In this document: positions 45,734 through 55,798 of the stretch, in pieces
Position numbering within the stretch: position 1 is the first letter of the stretch
Layout of the letters: each line of letters starts with the position of its first letter
DNA from: Plectosphaerella cucumerina
Lineage: Eukaryota > Ascomycota > Sordariomycetes > Glomerellales > Plectosphaerellaceae
Assembly (NCBI GenBank): GCA_020746995.1
Contig: JAGPXD010000001.1
Span: forward strand, 6,510,001 to 6,574,000
Direction: 5' to 3'
Length of the DNA: 64,000 bases
Notes under the pieces: model-generated
What the model saw: only the letters and a program-made list of their open reading frames with translations
Told to the model about the DNA's origin: nothing
Database searches by the model: none
Made by a program: the position numbers and the translations under genes

Positions 45734-46897
45734 TCACAAGATTCTTCCACGCCCCGAATAGGGGGATGCAAGCTTCCCGGCGACCAGGTCCTCAACGTAC
45801 TCCTTCCAAGGTCGACGCTGCAGATCGGGGTACAGCTCCCGTGCATCGAGATACCCGAGATAACGAGCCTTCTCGGGGATGTTGTCGCCCCGGACGGCCA
45901 GGGTGTAGTAGTAGTGTGCCATTGCTGCCTCTGAAGTCATGCCCTTCTCGCGAGGGAACTTGTTGACGGTGTCGATGATGGATTGGCTCGAAATCTGCGA
46001 GGTGTCAATAAATCTAGCCACAGACCCGGCAGACTAATCATGTTTGGAGTGTGGTTCTTACGCGGTCGTTGATGGTCACACCGGAAACCTCTTCCACCAC
46101 CTTCCAGACTTCGCTGAGTGTCGCAACCTCACCAAAGAAAAAGACAGATCGGTTGATCGTTAGCTTGTCTGCAATAACCTTGGCAACAACGCTTCCAATG
46201 TCGCGGTTGTCTGTCAACCCGATCTTGACATCCCCGTCACCAATGATGGGCATGGGCTGCACGAAAGCATCGGGGTCGGCCGCCTCCGAAGGAGGACGGG
46301 GAGCGACCATCTGATACCACCAACCGATATCGATGACGGTGTAGGGAAGATAGAGCGACTTCGCATGGAGCAAGATTTCTTCCTTCTACACAAATTGTGT
46401 TAGAACGGGGGGCAATGCGACTTACAAGCCGTAAAGAATCCCTCTTACCTTGGCCCTCAAGAAGAGAACATCAGGGTTGGGCGGGGCAACAGGCCCAAAG
46501 AAGCTGGGCACGTATCTCCCAACGCCTGCTTGCTTCGCCGCCGAGACAAGCTTGATCTCCTGGTCGAACTGGAGAAGGGTCAAGCACGAGATGACAACGT
46601 CGGCACCAGCCAGCAGCTCGGCGACAGCGTCGACAGTCCCGTCAAGGTCAACGGCCTGGAGAGTGGCACCGAGCTTGGTGAGGTCCGAGAGTTCGGGCTT
46701 TGCGATAGAAGCCGAACGAGCCAGGACATGAAGGTCCTATTGACCTGTTAGCATCGATGTGATGGCACTACCTAATCTGGGACAAGTTGGGGGTTGGATC
46801 ATACAAATTGCTCCGGCTTCGCCAAAAGCCCATGGGCAATCGACTGCCCAGTAATGCCGGTGGCTCCGACGATGAAGACCTTGAGCTTGGAAGACAT
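45734..46897 (-). CDS. NmrA/isoflavone-reductase-like NAD(P)-binding protein (321 aa)
   Basis: Four exons: 46897-46805, 46736-46449, 46385-46062 and 45994-45734; introns of 68, 63 and 67 bp. The N-terminus KVFIVGATGITGQSIAHGLL has the GATGxTG dinucleotide loop (residues 11-17). LARSA follows beta-strand 2, and VGRYVPSFFGP occupies the region where phenylpropenoid reductases carry their substrate pocket. Later WWYQMVAPRP and GDGDVKIGLTDNRDIG match the isoflavone-reductase-like / NmrA group in length and order. It could be a redox-sensing regulator or a reductase of aromatic compounds. It shares a 646 bp divergent promoter with the Zn2Cys6 regulator starting at 47544, so joint control is plausible. 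Confidence 0.9.
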
Positions 46898-47543
46898 TTG
46901 GTTGAATGAAATCGATGTGATGTATTGAGTGTGGGAAGATGGATGTGAAGATGTGACATTGTTGGAAAGATTCGCTGGTCATCACCGAGACCTTTATACC
47001 TGGATTTCAGGCTTTGCTTGCTCAGCAACGGCAAGCTTGGACCCCAGACTAACATTGCGATCTCAAATAAAACACCGAAATGGCACTGAGCTGACGCACC
47101 TCGAGCGCATCATAAGGTTCTTCGCGGTCGATTTGGAGCGGACGCAGGCCGTTCGAAAGTCAAACGAGCGGACAACAGCGGACTCTGGGTGGGGCTTCAA
47201 TGATCCAAAGGCGGTAGGAGCGGACAGGAGCGGACGGGAGCGGACGGGGAGCGGCCTTGAAATAGATGGGGGCTGACGTTAAGCCGAGTTCACGGACATC
47301 AACCCCTCCTTCAAGCGCCTTGGTTGGAGAAACTCCGCACGAATTATCTGCCGCCCCAAGCGAAAACGAAAAGTCCGAAACTTAATTCCACCGGCGTCCA
47401 CAGCACGCAAGGATTTGCCCCCTCACCATCATCTGCTCTCCCCATCTTACCGTCTCCCACATCGACAACTTGCGTCAAGTCCTGGACCTCCGCCGACGTT
47501 TCCAACCCCTTACTTCGAACAAAGTCCGTTGCAAGTTCCCGTC
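46898..47543. promoter_or_regulatory. Shared divergent promoter region (NmrA-like gene / Zn2Cys6 regulator)
   Basis: Contains the TATA box for the left gene. Near 47155-47255 are three GCGGAC(A/G)-type direct repeats (GAGCGGACAA, GAGCGGACAG, GAGCGGACGG) and further GGAGCGGAC copies; CGG half sites of this sort are typical targets of Zn2Cys6 proteins. Confidence 0.45.
46993..46998 (-). promoter_or_regulatory. TATA box of the NmrA-like gene
   Basis: TATAAA on the minus strand, about 96 bases upstream of the start codon at 46897. Confidence 0.55.
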
Positions 47544-49374
47544 ATGGGAGTAGACAAAGCATTGCAGGCCTGCCAAACATGTCGGTACGAGCCCAACTCA
47601 AAACTCCGATGTACCTGACATCATCGTTGACCCCATCGACAGCCGGCTCAAGCGAAAATGCACTCGAGAACTTCCAGAATGCGCTTTGGTTGGTACCCAT
47701 TGCAAAAGATATTTTGCTCGGCTCCTCTTCTAATGTCAAATCCCGGCGGTCAAGTGTGAACGTCTGAGGAAACCTTGCCATTACCCAGGCTCCAGCCAAC
47801 CTCCCGGCGGCAACGATGTCACAAAATACAGCACGGGCGGTCATTTGACTCTGCAATCTCAGACTGAATTCATCAGATCGCCTACCGAGTTCCCCACCAG
47901 TTTCTTCCTAGACCCTACACTCTTCCAGTCCCTCCCCGCCGACGCATTCATGTCACTTCCAGGACTGTACGATAGCCAGATCAGAGCTCAAGTGGCATCG
48001 GATGTCGAATCTATCTGTTCGAATTACTTCTCCGCAGTTCACAGGTGGCTGCCGATGCTCAGCAAGAAGCGACTGCTGAACTTGCTCAAAGGGCCTGCTT
48101 CGCAAAACATCGAAAGCCAGTCGCTTCTCCTGCTATGCATGAGGCTTGCATCCAACATGGATCACGAAGACGGCGCTGCACAATATTCCTCTCTCTATCA
48201 ACTTGCAAAAGCGGCTGTCTCGGCATCAGAACAAAGTTGCTTCATCTCTCTGCGCTTGGTTCAATGTCTAGTCCTCCTGGCGACATACGAGCTGGGGCAC
48301 GCGATTTTCCCGGCAGCATACTTGACCGTCGGTCGAGCCGCGAGGCTGGGCGGGATGATAGGGATTCACAACAAGACTCTCGCCCAGCAGCTATTCGGGA
48401 TCGCTGAAACTTGGACCTACCGGGAAGAGCAGCGCCGTACTTGGTGGGCAGTCTTCTTCCTTGATAAGTCAGTCGTTGAAGAGACCTTATCCCCGTGCTG
48501 CCAGATGCTGATTCCTATTCCAGGTACGTCAATATCAGCACTCAGTACATCCCCAGCGTAATTGAAGAGCCTTGTCGCGACAGCCTCCTTCCTGTCAATG
48601 ACAACGACTGGAACGAAGGACTCATCAGCGCCAGCGAACCTCTTCTCACAACCGCGTTCCATTCGACGACAGATCTAGGCAATTTTGCTCACACGTGCCA
48701 AGCGGCCTACACATTATGCAAGGTGCTCAAACACCGCGACCATCGAACTCACTCGGGGCTCGACCCTGACACGATTCTCAACGAAGCCCTTTCCCTAAAT
48801 GGCGCACTGGTTTCTTTTGAGGCAAGCTTGGCTCCTCAACTTCTCTTTCTACACCAAGAGGAGACTGGACAAAACAACCCGCCAGCTCCTCCCTCAGCGC
48901 ATTCATCTGACATTGGCAACATTCTCGCATTCTCCATTAGTGCCTCGGCCCGGTTGATACTCTACAAGATCTACAGCTTCAATGAGCCAGAGTCAGGATA
49001 TGGACGAGGAAGAACTGCACTGGAGACGGAAATGCAGCGCGTTTCGCTGGTTGGCATCCGAGACCTGTCCATGCGGATAGCTCCTGGATTGGCAAGCGCC
49101 CTGGTTTCAGGGCCAGGTTCGTGTCCGATGCTCTCTTCCCTGTCATACAATGTGGCCACGGAGTGTGCGTGGCTTATCAAGGAGGATTACGACACAAAAA
49201 CGTATGAAGCATTGAAGAAGATCATAGGTGGTCTGAGTCGATTAGCCTCCGAATGGCGAGTGGCCAGTAAGTACATGACTTCACTTAGCAACTTGCTGTC
49301 ATCGTGCTAACTGAAGCAAAGAGGAGTATCTGTTGCTGTTAGAGAAGGGTGGTATTCTTGGTTTGGTCGCGTAA
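47544..49374 (+). CDS. Zn2Cys6 fungal-type transcription factor (531 aa)
   Basis: Five exons: 47544-47584, 47643-47688, 47755-48467, 48524-49266 and 49322-49374. The first two tiny exons are needed to assemble a perfect zinc cluster: C10-QT-C13-RRLKRK-C20-TRELPE-C27-AL-C30-ERLRKP-C37, with the second intron (47689-47754, donor GTTGGT) splitting it between C27 and C30. The middle holds a fungal-specific regulatory domain: HRWLPMLSKKRLL, LGGMIGIHNK, YREEQRRTWWAVFFLDKYVN and LLPVNDNDWNEG. The last exon is short. The protein should bind CGG-type sites in the nucleus. It diverges from the NmrA-like gene and may regulate it. Without the two short exons the protein would seem to lack its DNA-binding domain, so naive gene calling may miss it. 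Confidence 0.88.
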
Positions 49375-49648
49375 AGAACGTGCCTGAGGAGTTCAATCAT
49401 CATGTTGTTACCTATGAACATCTATCCATTTACCGTATGTATCTACCAGGTAAAAACGGATTCGAAAGATTGGAAGCCATTGATCTAGAAACCGAACCTA
49501 TGTCTTGGAGTTTTGGGGCTCATCAAACATTGCCACGAAGCTGTAGAGAGAGCATCATGAAAAAAGCATCCATAAGGTAGCGATGACTTGCGAGTCTTGA
49601 CGTGAAAGATTCAGGTAGACTCGGATCAAGGTAGTTGTCCGACTCCAT

Positions 49649-50224
49649 CTAAGCCAATACATCAACAGCAACAATAACAACGGCAAACACACCCATGACA
49701 GCCCCCGAGACCCCAGTCACCATAGCCGCCGCTCCGCCATCACTAGAAGTGGTATCCACCCTGAGAGTCGTCGTGACCGCGTTGCCAGAGGCGTCCGTGG
49801 TGGTAACAGCGCTCGCCGCCTCTGTGGCCCGAGTCGAACTGCCCTCGGCGCGGTCAATGGTGGTAGCCGCGGCGGAATCCCCACTGACACTAGAAAGCGC
49901 GGCGTAGACGCTGCTTGTGTAGGCCGCCTCGTCGGACCCGAGGGAGACCAAGACGCCTCCCTGGCACGTCTGGTCACCGGGCTCGGTACCCTGGAGGATT
50001 CCACCGATGCAGCAAGCGGCGGAGCCCACGCCGTTGACAACGTTGATGCTGGATGAACCGGGGCAGCAAAAGTTGGGTAGGTTGCCGTTGCAGGAGCTTG
50101 AGGACCAGCCATCGGGACACTTGGCGATCTCGCACTGTCGGTGGCCTAGATTGAGGGTAGGACCCTTGGAGAGGGCCGTCGCGGCCGTGATGAAGATGGC
50201 GATGCAGGAAATGGTGAAGCGCAT
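49649..50224 (-). CDS. Secreted GPI-anchored cysteine-rich protein (191 aa)
   Basis: Single exon. Signal peptide MRFTISCIAIFITAATALS, then a compact ~70-residue domain with nine or so cysteines (HRQCEIAKCPDGWSSSSC, NFCCPG, SAACCIGG, QTCQGG), a Ser/Thr/Ala-rich stalk likely to be O-mannosylated, and a C-terminal hydrophobic tail (AMVTGVSGAVMGVFAVVIVA) with no basic residue after it, as in GPI signals. The Cys pattern recalls CFEM or hydrophobin-like surface proteins but matches neither exactly. It is probably a cell-wall or plasma-membrane surface protein; role unknown. Confidence 0.85.
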   Translation of the reverse strand: MRFTISCIAIFITAATALSKGPTLNLGHRQCEIAKCPDGWSSSSCNGNLPNFCCPGSSSINVVNGVGSAACCIGGILQGTEPGDQTCQGGVLVSLGSDEAAYTSSVYAALSSVSGDSAAATTIDRAEGSSTRATEAASAVTTTDASGNAVTTTLRVDTTSSDGGAAAMVTGVSGAVMGVFAVVIVAVDVLA

Positions 50225-52620
50225 GGTGTACTCGATGGTCGTTGTGATGGAGATGTATGTAGAGGGTCGACTTCAGCGAATGGTCTTGATGAGATCCTGG
50301 ATGAGTTCCACGAGAAGCTTGGCATCAGCGAGATGCTGTTGAGCCTAAATATCACCATCGCATTCGTGAGTACGTCGCCAAGCTTACTTGCCTCCTGGTT
50401 AGAGTCTTACAACGGGATTCCGTTCCTGGACATGCCGCGCTGGTCCCATTCCGGGCTTGCTATTCCCGTCTAGCTGGGTTCTTAGTTCTCAGCTTCAGCA
50501 CACCATTTCGGCCTAGTCAATTGGCCGCCTTTGAGTCCAAAGGGCGATTGCGTCCAGAAGCGGCAAGTAAATTTGAGATCGGCTGCTGATGATCCCCGTG
50601 GGGAGGAGGCACTCGGCCGAAGCGAGGGGTCTGGTATGCGGTGGGAGCTTGAGCTATCGGACTTGCTGTGGCCATATGGGATGCCGCATCCAGCTTTCCA
50701 GATGCCACGCGGCAGTCTGGGCCAGCGTCGGACTCACCGAGAGCCTTCGGCCAGTCTCCTAGGCTGCATCCGGCTTCGCCAACCCTTTGCATCCCAGGTA
50801 GAAGGGTGGATCACGGATACCTAGTAAGCGACCTTTGAAGCCCAGAGGTTCTAGGGCTTTTCTTTACCCAACTACCATTGCGCAGGATTACGATCGGGAC
50901 GTAGTATTTTTTCTTTCAGGGACATTTCGACTCATGCATGTGTCCGGCCGGCTGGAACGTATCATGACAAAGAGCCCAGGGGCAGCGCTCGGTGAGTGTT
51001 CGGTGAAGCCCACCTGGTCTGCCCGACATGGAAGTCAGCGTTGGGTTTCCGGGCCTACGCGGGCAAGAACCAGGCACTACACATGTAAACAAGGCGGACA
51101 AGTATTCAAATAGATTTACCCGGGCTCGATTTTGGCCTGTGGAAGCGGATGTCCTTCTGGGCCAAATGCCAGCTGACAAACTGAAAGTCTTGGCTTCCAT
51201 TACTTGGGGCCCTATGATTTCATTGGACCCCTGAACATCTTACCATCTTCTCGTTGCGGGCTAGTGAATCGGTCCTTGGGCGACTGGCGAATACCCCAGT
51301 GCCGCGCTCGATGATGCCCGGGCGATTTATGGTTCCCGTCGTTGAGCTTCATGGACCTTCACAGGCATCCAGCTGTCACCTCCATCTCTTGCGATAAGGA
51401 CAGCAAGATGTCCCCGTCATAGAGCCTCGACTTTTCCTTCTTCTCCCGCGGCTGTTTTGTACTGATTAAAAACTCCACAAGGCGTCCGACAGCGATCCGA
51501 GTGTGGCCCACAGATCCGACAAGGTTCCCTGTCTCAGCGAAAACGACCACCCTTTCGCGCCCAACAACTTTGCTCGCGACGCCGATGCGACGACGAGTCG
51601 ACGAAGATGCCCCCTTCTCTTAGGCCCAACGGCCATGGTGATCGCTGCGACTTCACCGGAGTCTAGTGTTTGCCAAGGATGGCTAGACAACGCCATCGCG
51701 TGGCTGTCACGCTCCTTTTCGCCGCGGCAATCTCGGGTGTGGTGTCTGTTCGCGCTCCTTGGTCTATTTGTGCCTGCTCTGACAAGCTTCTGGTGGACAC
51801 CGAGGAAGTTAATGACTCGCGCTTCAGCTCCCCCCTGAGTTGGTCCTCCCCCAGGCACAGCCCTGTCGGCGGGCTTCCAAAACCTGTACCGGGGCGTCGA
51901 TCACGCACTCGCAAGACCACGTCTCTCGACCCAAGGAAGCCCTCTGGCTGGCTGGCCCGTTTCATCGGTCATTTATTTTCCAAGCGGCGGATCGGACTCG
52001 ATTCCACGATGGGCCATCGGCGCACCTCCTGCATGAATGTCGACCGGGATCTATCAACTGCAGACGAACGAATCCCATCCTGCACCGCGCCTCTCTCCAC
52101 ACCTCCCTCCCTTCAGGGCCCTGTCTAGTTCTTTCTAGTCCTTCTCCACGCGGTGGCGGTTTCGTCTCGAGAGTGCGCCGAGATGCACAACCGTTTTGAC
52201 CCCTGTATGCGGCTGGACAGATCAGCCAGAACTGCCTGCAAAGCCCACGTGGAAGAGCAACGCTTGTGGCGACTGTTGGGGCCAAGGAAGCTGAACTAGC
52301 ACGCGACCCCATCAGCTTCCTGTCACTGGCATTGGACGACGGGGTGAACCGGTAGGCCGGACGAGATGACGGGGGGCGGAGAGTCGGGCGGACGGTTGGC
52401 CGAACCATGCAAATCGGATGATGCCTGCCTGCATGCTTTTTTTGCTTCTCCTGGGCCCCGTTTCCCACCTTGAGTTCTTCCAAACAAAGCTTGCGTCTTC
52501 CCCTTCCAGAATCTCCCGACGAACTTGGCCCGTTTCATCCCTCTCCTCGCCCGCGTCCGATGCGATTCCTCCACGGCGCACTCTGCCACGCGCGGTGACA
52601 TCCGACAGAACAGACAAGAT
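50225..52620. other. 2.4 kb spacer
   Basis: Open frames up to about 173 codons overlap on both strands at 51460-52480 with no motif. One (51670-52128 plus) starts with a signal-peptide-like stretch but has no Cys pattern or conserved feature. I see no gene. Confidence 0.5.
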
Positions 52621-53875
52621 ATGGATCCGACACAGCAGCAGACGGGCGATGAGACCAGGGGGCCTCTCATCCTGGCCTCGGTGTGGTCCCTGGTACCCGC
52701 TGCCATGATCTTCATGGTCCTCCGGTTCTACTGCAAGCTGAAGGAAGGTCGACGGCTGTGGTGGGACGACTGGGCCCTTCTCTTCGCATGGGTACGTCAA
52801 CGACTTTGTCGATACCCTCAACCCCTTTACCTAACTCGTGTCGATAGATCATGGTCACAGTAGCCGCGACGCTGGCGTCGGTGGCCGTCTCCCTCGGCCT
52901 CGGCCGGCACATGGGAACCATCCCAACGGAGAACATCGGCAAGATGGCACCCATCGGCCTCATCATGACGACCCTGATTCAGATCGGCTCCATCTGGAGT
53001 AAGGTGTCCTTCGCCCTCACCTTACTTCGCATCACCGAGGGCTACATGAAGCTCATCGTCTGGTCAGCCATTGTCGGTATCAACATCTTCATGGGTCTCA
53101 GCGCTGTTTTCTCGTGGATCGGCTGCGGCCAGGCCTCGGAGCGCCTCAACATTTCAAACTGTGTCAACGCCGTCGTTGTTTTGGACTACGGCATGTTTGC
53201 CGCCATCTTCTCCGGCGTCATGGACATCGTTCTCGCCATGCTGCCTTGGAAGCTGCTCTGGAAGCTCCAAATGCGACTTAAGGAGAAGCTGGGCGTCGCG
53301 CTGGCGATGAGCATGGGTATCTTGTAAGTACTGCCAGGAATCTTGGCATGCGCGGCGGCTGATATCCTCTCTCAGTGCTGGTATCACTGGCATCATCAAG
53401 GCGACGAAACGTCTGAGCTTCTCGGATCCCGACTTTACCTGTAAGATCCCCTCCCATCCCCTTGTTCTTCCTCATGCTTACAGTATCAGTCAACGCCGCC
53501 GACTTCCTCGTCTGGGCCGTTGCCGAAATCTGCGTCACCATCATGGCCGCGAGCATCCCCGCGCTCCGTGTCCTCGTACGGGACGCCCAGTCGTCCTTCC
53601 AGAACTCTTCCAAGAAGTCTCGATCACGACCAACAGCTACAGCCGCATCAGGGGTCTTCACCAACAACCGCACTGTGATATCAGCAGCTCGGCCACCTCC
53701 GCAGGGCCGGAGGCCATCAAACGCCCCGAGCGACGGCAGCGAAGAGATGATCATGGGCGAGAGTCATGAGATGAAGATCATGACGACAAAGCAAGTCGTG
53801 GTTGAGACGTTCCTTCGAGATGCCCTGGATAGCCCAGACGGGCCGTCACGAATAGAAGCGGCCAACCGCGTCTGA
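52621..53875 (+). CDS. Fungal rhodopsin-domain integral membrane protein (367 aa)
   Basis: Four exons: 52621-52791, 52848-53323, 53376-53440 and 53484-53875; introns of 56, 52 and 43 bp. The short third exon (65 bases) encodes GITGIIKATKRLSFSD. After helix 1 comes the family's LWWDDWALLFAW, helix 3 holds WSKVSFALTLLRI, then CGQASERLNISNCVN in the extracellular loop and LDYGMFAAIFSGVMDIVLAMLPW in helix 5. AVAEICVTIMAASIPALRVLV is the last helix. This is the SAT4/PTH11-related rhodopsin-like family, the second member in this window. The tail is basic and Ser-rich, and should lie in the cytosol. Ligand unknown. The exact acceptor before exon 4 (53484) has a near neighbour, so a few residues are uncertain. 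Confidence 0.87.
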
Positions 53876-54211
53876 AGTAGAGTAGACTGATTCAATGATT
53901 CATGACTGATAATATCATCATCCAGCTCGATACAATTGCGCCTCTTTCGAGGTGCCTTCACGTCGTCTCCCAGTGTTTTCTCCGACTGCGACGGAACATC
54001 CATCCATCCTGAACAATAAGACGACGAGCCTGGTCATCAAATAACGCACTCGAAAATGTTTCAACTTGGGGTAATCATTCAATTCCATTCCATCCCAATC
54101 CCAATGCCCCTATTGAACCCAGTCCTTAAAAACACCGTTATCATGGTCTCATCAGCTGTAACCGCAACTGCCTCACCCCGAGGCCACGGTATCAGCGTAT
54201 CCGGCCCTAGT
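53876..54211. other. Short convergent spacer
   Basis: 3' ends of the rhodopsin-like gene and the Hsp31-like gene meet here. Nothing else seen. Confidence 0.5.
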
Positions 54212-55093
54212 TCAACCCCGCTTCGCCACATCATCGAGGAGAACCTTGGCCGCCAGCTTGCCCAGGTTGTTCGACGCCAGCGGCGAGTCACCCGTGAGGA
54301 CGTAGCGATCCTGGTGCGTCTCGCCCGTGATGCCCTTGTTCAGGGTCTCGACGCCGAGCTTGCGAAGGCGGTCGCCGACGAGCCACTCCATCTTGCCGGG
54401 GATGTAGCCAATGTCGATGTTGGCGCCGCTATCGAGCGAGTCGGGGAAGACGACAATCTTGTAGCCCTCGTAGATGTACTTGCTGCCCTCGGGCTTGCCG
54501 ACGTCGGCGGCGAGCATGCTCGCGGGGCCGTGGCAGAGGGTGATATAGTAGCGCTCGTTCTCGTGCGCCCAGCGGAGGATCTTGCCGACCGTGGCAGACT
54601 CGGGCACGCCGTTGAGGACGCCGTGGCCGCCGGGAATGAAGACGGCGAGGTAGGGCGAGTCCTTCTCGAAGCCGGCGCCCCAGGTCTTGTGCAGGCTCAG
54701 GGGGCTGCGGAGCTTAGGCTTGAGCTTCTCGTAGATGCCCTTGACGGCCTCGTCCTCCTTGGGGAACGCCCACATCTCGAACTTGACGGGGTCGCCGGAG
54801 ACGGTGGCAATGTCGATTTCGAAGCCGGCCGCGTCGAGGTGGACGAGGGGCAGTAGGAACTCGACGGGGTGGTTGCCGGTGGAGAAGAACTCGCCGCCGG
54901 CCATCTTGAGATATCGCTCCTGCGTGCCGATGACCAGGATCTTCCACTTGCCGCCCTTGTACGCGTTCGGGTAGTTGGCGCCGTCAAAGTCGGTCTTGGG
55001 CGCAGTGTACTGCGTCAGGGAGAACGGCGAGGGGAACCAGGCATCGTCCTCGGCCTGGTCGGCGACGGGAGCGCGGTCGTTGGAGTTGGACAT
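54212..55093 (-). CDS. Hsp31-type DJ-1/PfpI-superfamily protein (293 aa)
   Basis: Single exon. The class I glutamine-amidotransferase-like fold carries FIPGGHG (residues 153-159), the nucleophile elbow with C187 followed by H188 (YITLCHGPASML), and Glu at residue 79 (HPVEFLLPL). The nucleophile position is almost the same as in long bacterial Hsp31 (about 280-290 residues), and the extra N-terminal ~50 residues with SPFSLTQYT also match that class rather than the short ~190-residue DJ-1. Such proteins are glyoxalase III/stress chaperones that protect against methylglyoxal. Likely cytosolic. The 409-codon frame reaching 55441 includes upstream leader; the Met at 55093 is family-typical. Confidence 0.9.
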   Translation of the reverse strand: MSNSNDRAPVADQAEDDAWFPSPFSLTQYTAPKTDFDGANYPNAYKGGKWKILVIGTQERYLKMAGGEFFSTGNHPVEFLLPLVHLDAAGFEIDIATVSGDPVKFEMWAFPKEDEAVKGIYEKLKPKLRSPLSLHKTWGAGFEKDSPYLAVFIPGGHGVLNGVPESATVGKILRWAHENERYYITLCHGPASMLAADVGKPEGSKYIYEGYKIVVFPDSLDSGANIDIGYIPGKMEWLVGDRLRKLGVETLNKGITGETHQDRYVLTGDSPLASNNLGKLAAKVLLDDVAKRG

Positions 55094-55798
55094 GATGGTG
55101 GTGATTTGGGTCTTTGCTTGAAAGTGTTGTGAAGGAGCTGAGCTATAGGTTGCAACATCAGTGGGAAGCTGGCTATTATATGAGGATCTGTTGTTCCCCT
55201 CTGCAAGCAGACTTCCCTTCAAGCTTCGAGCTCTCCTTGCAACGGCCAATCCTATTCGGCAGTCGGGACAGCTGTGCATCCAGCCCCTCAGCGGTGGTGA
55301 ACCTTGTCTCGCAGAACGTGCATGTGAGAGGTCAGGAAGCTGATTAAACTGGGCCTGAAGTCGGCTTTGCCGTCTTGAGACACCAAAAAAACTCGAGCCC
55401 GATGCATCGCGAGTCAGGGCTAGTCCCCAGACCGCGTCCATCTCCGCACGCTAGACAAGCTGTCCGGCATAACCGAGCAATGACGTAGCAGTTCAGTCGT
55501 AAGCCGCTGGCCAGAATAGGTTGATCTTTCGGATAAGAAGCTGCGTGCTTGGTGGTTCTTGTTGCTATCGCCGACTTCATGGTCGATGCCCCGCCGCTTG
55601 ACTCGAGCATCGTCGGCCTTACAGCTCTAACAGCGAATGCCGAGCGAGACCCTGAAAGGACAATGCCAGACCCTGGTCGCTGACGGAGCACACGATGGAA
55701 GCAAAAAGATGCAGGGCAACAAAATCCACCATCCGAGGACTCAGCAAGCAACCCACATGACGTGCATCAACCGTGTCCTTCGTTTTCGCGTCTCAAGT
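55094..55798. other. Spacer between Hsp31-like gene and Zn2Cys6 regulator
   Basis: Promoter of the Hsp31-like gene on the left and 3' flank of the regulator on the right. No gene seen. Confidence 0.5.
55175..55180 (-). promoter_or_regulatory. TATA-like element of the Hsp31-like gene
   Basis: TATAAT on the minus strand about 82 bases before the ATG at 55093. Confidence 0.4.

Noticed and set aside
51670..52128. 152-codon frame with signal-peptide-like start
   Set aside because: The hydrophobic start is followed by Arg/Ser/Pro-rich sequence with scattered Cys and no conserved feature; overlapping frames are equally long.
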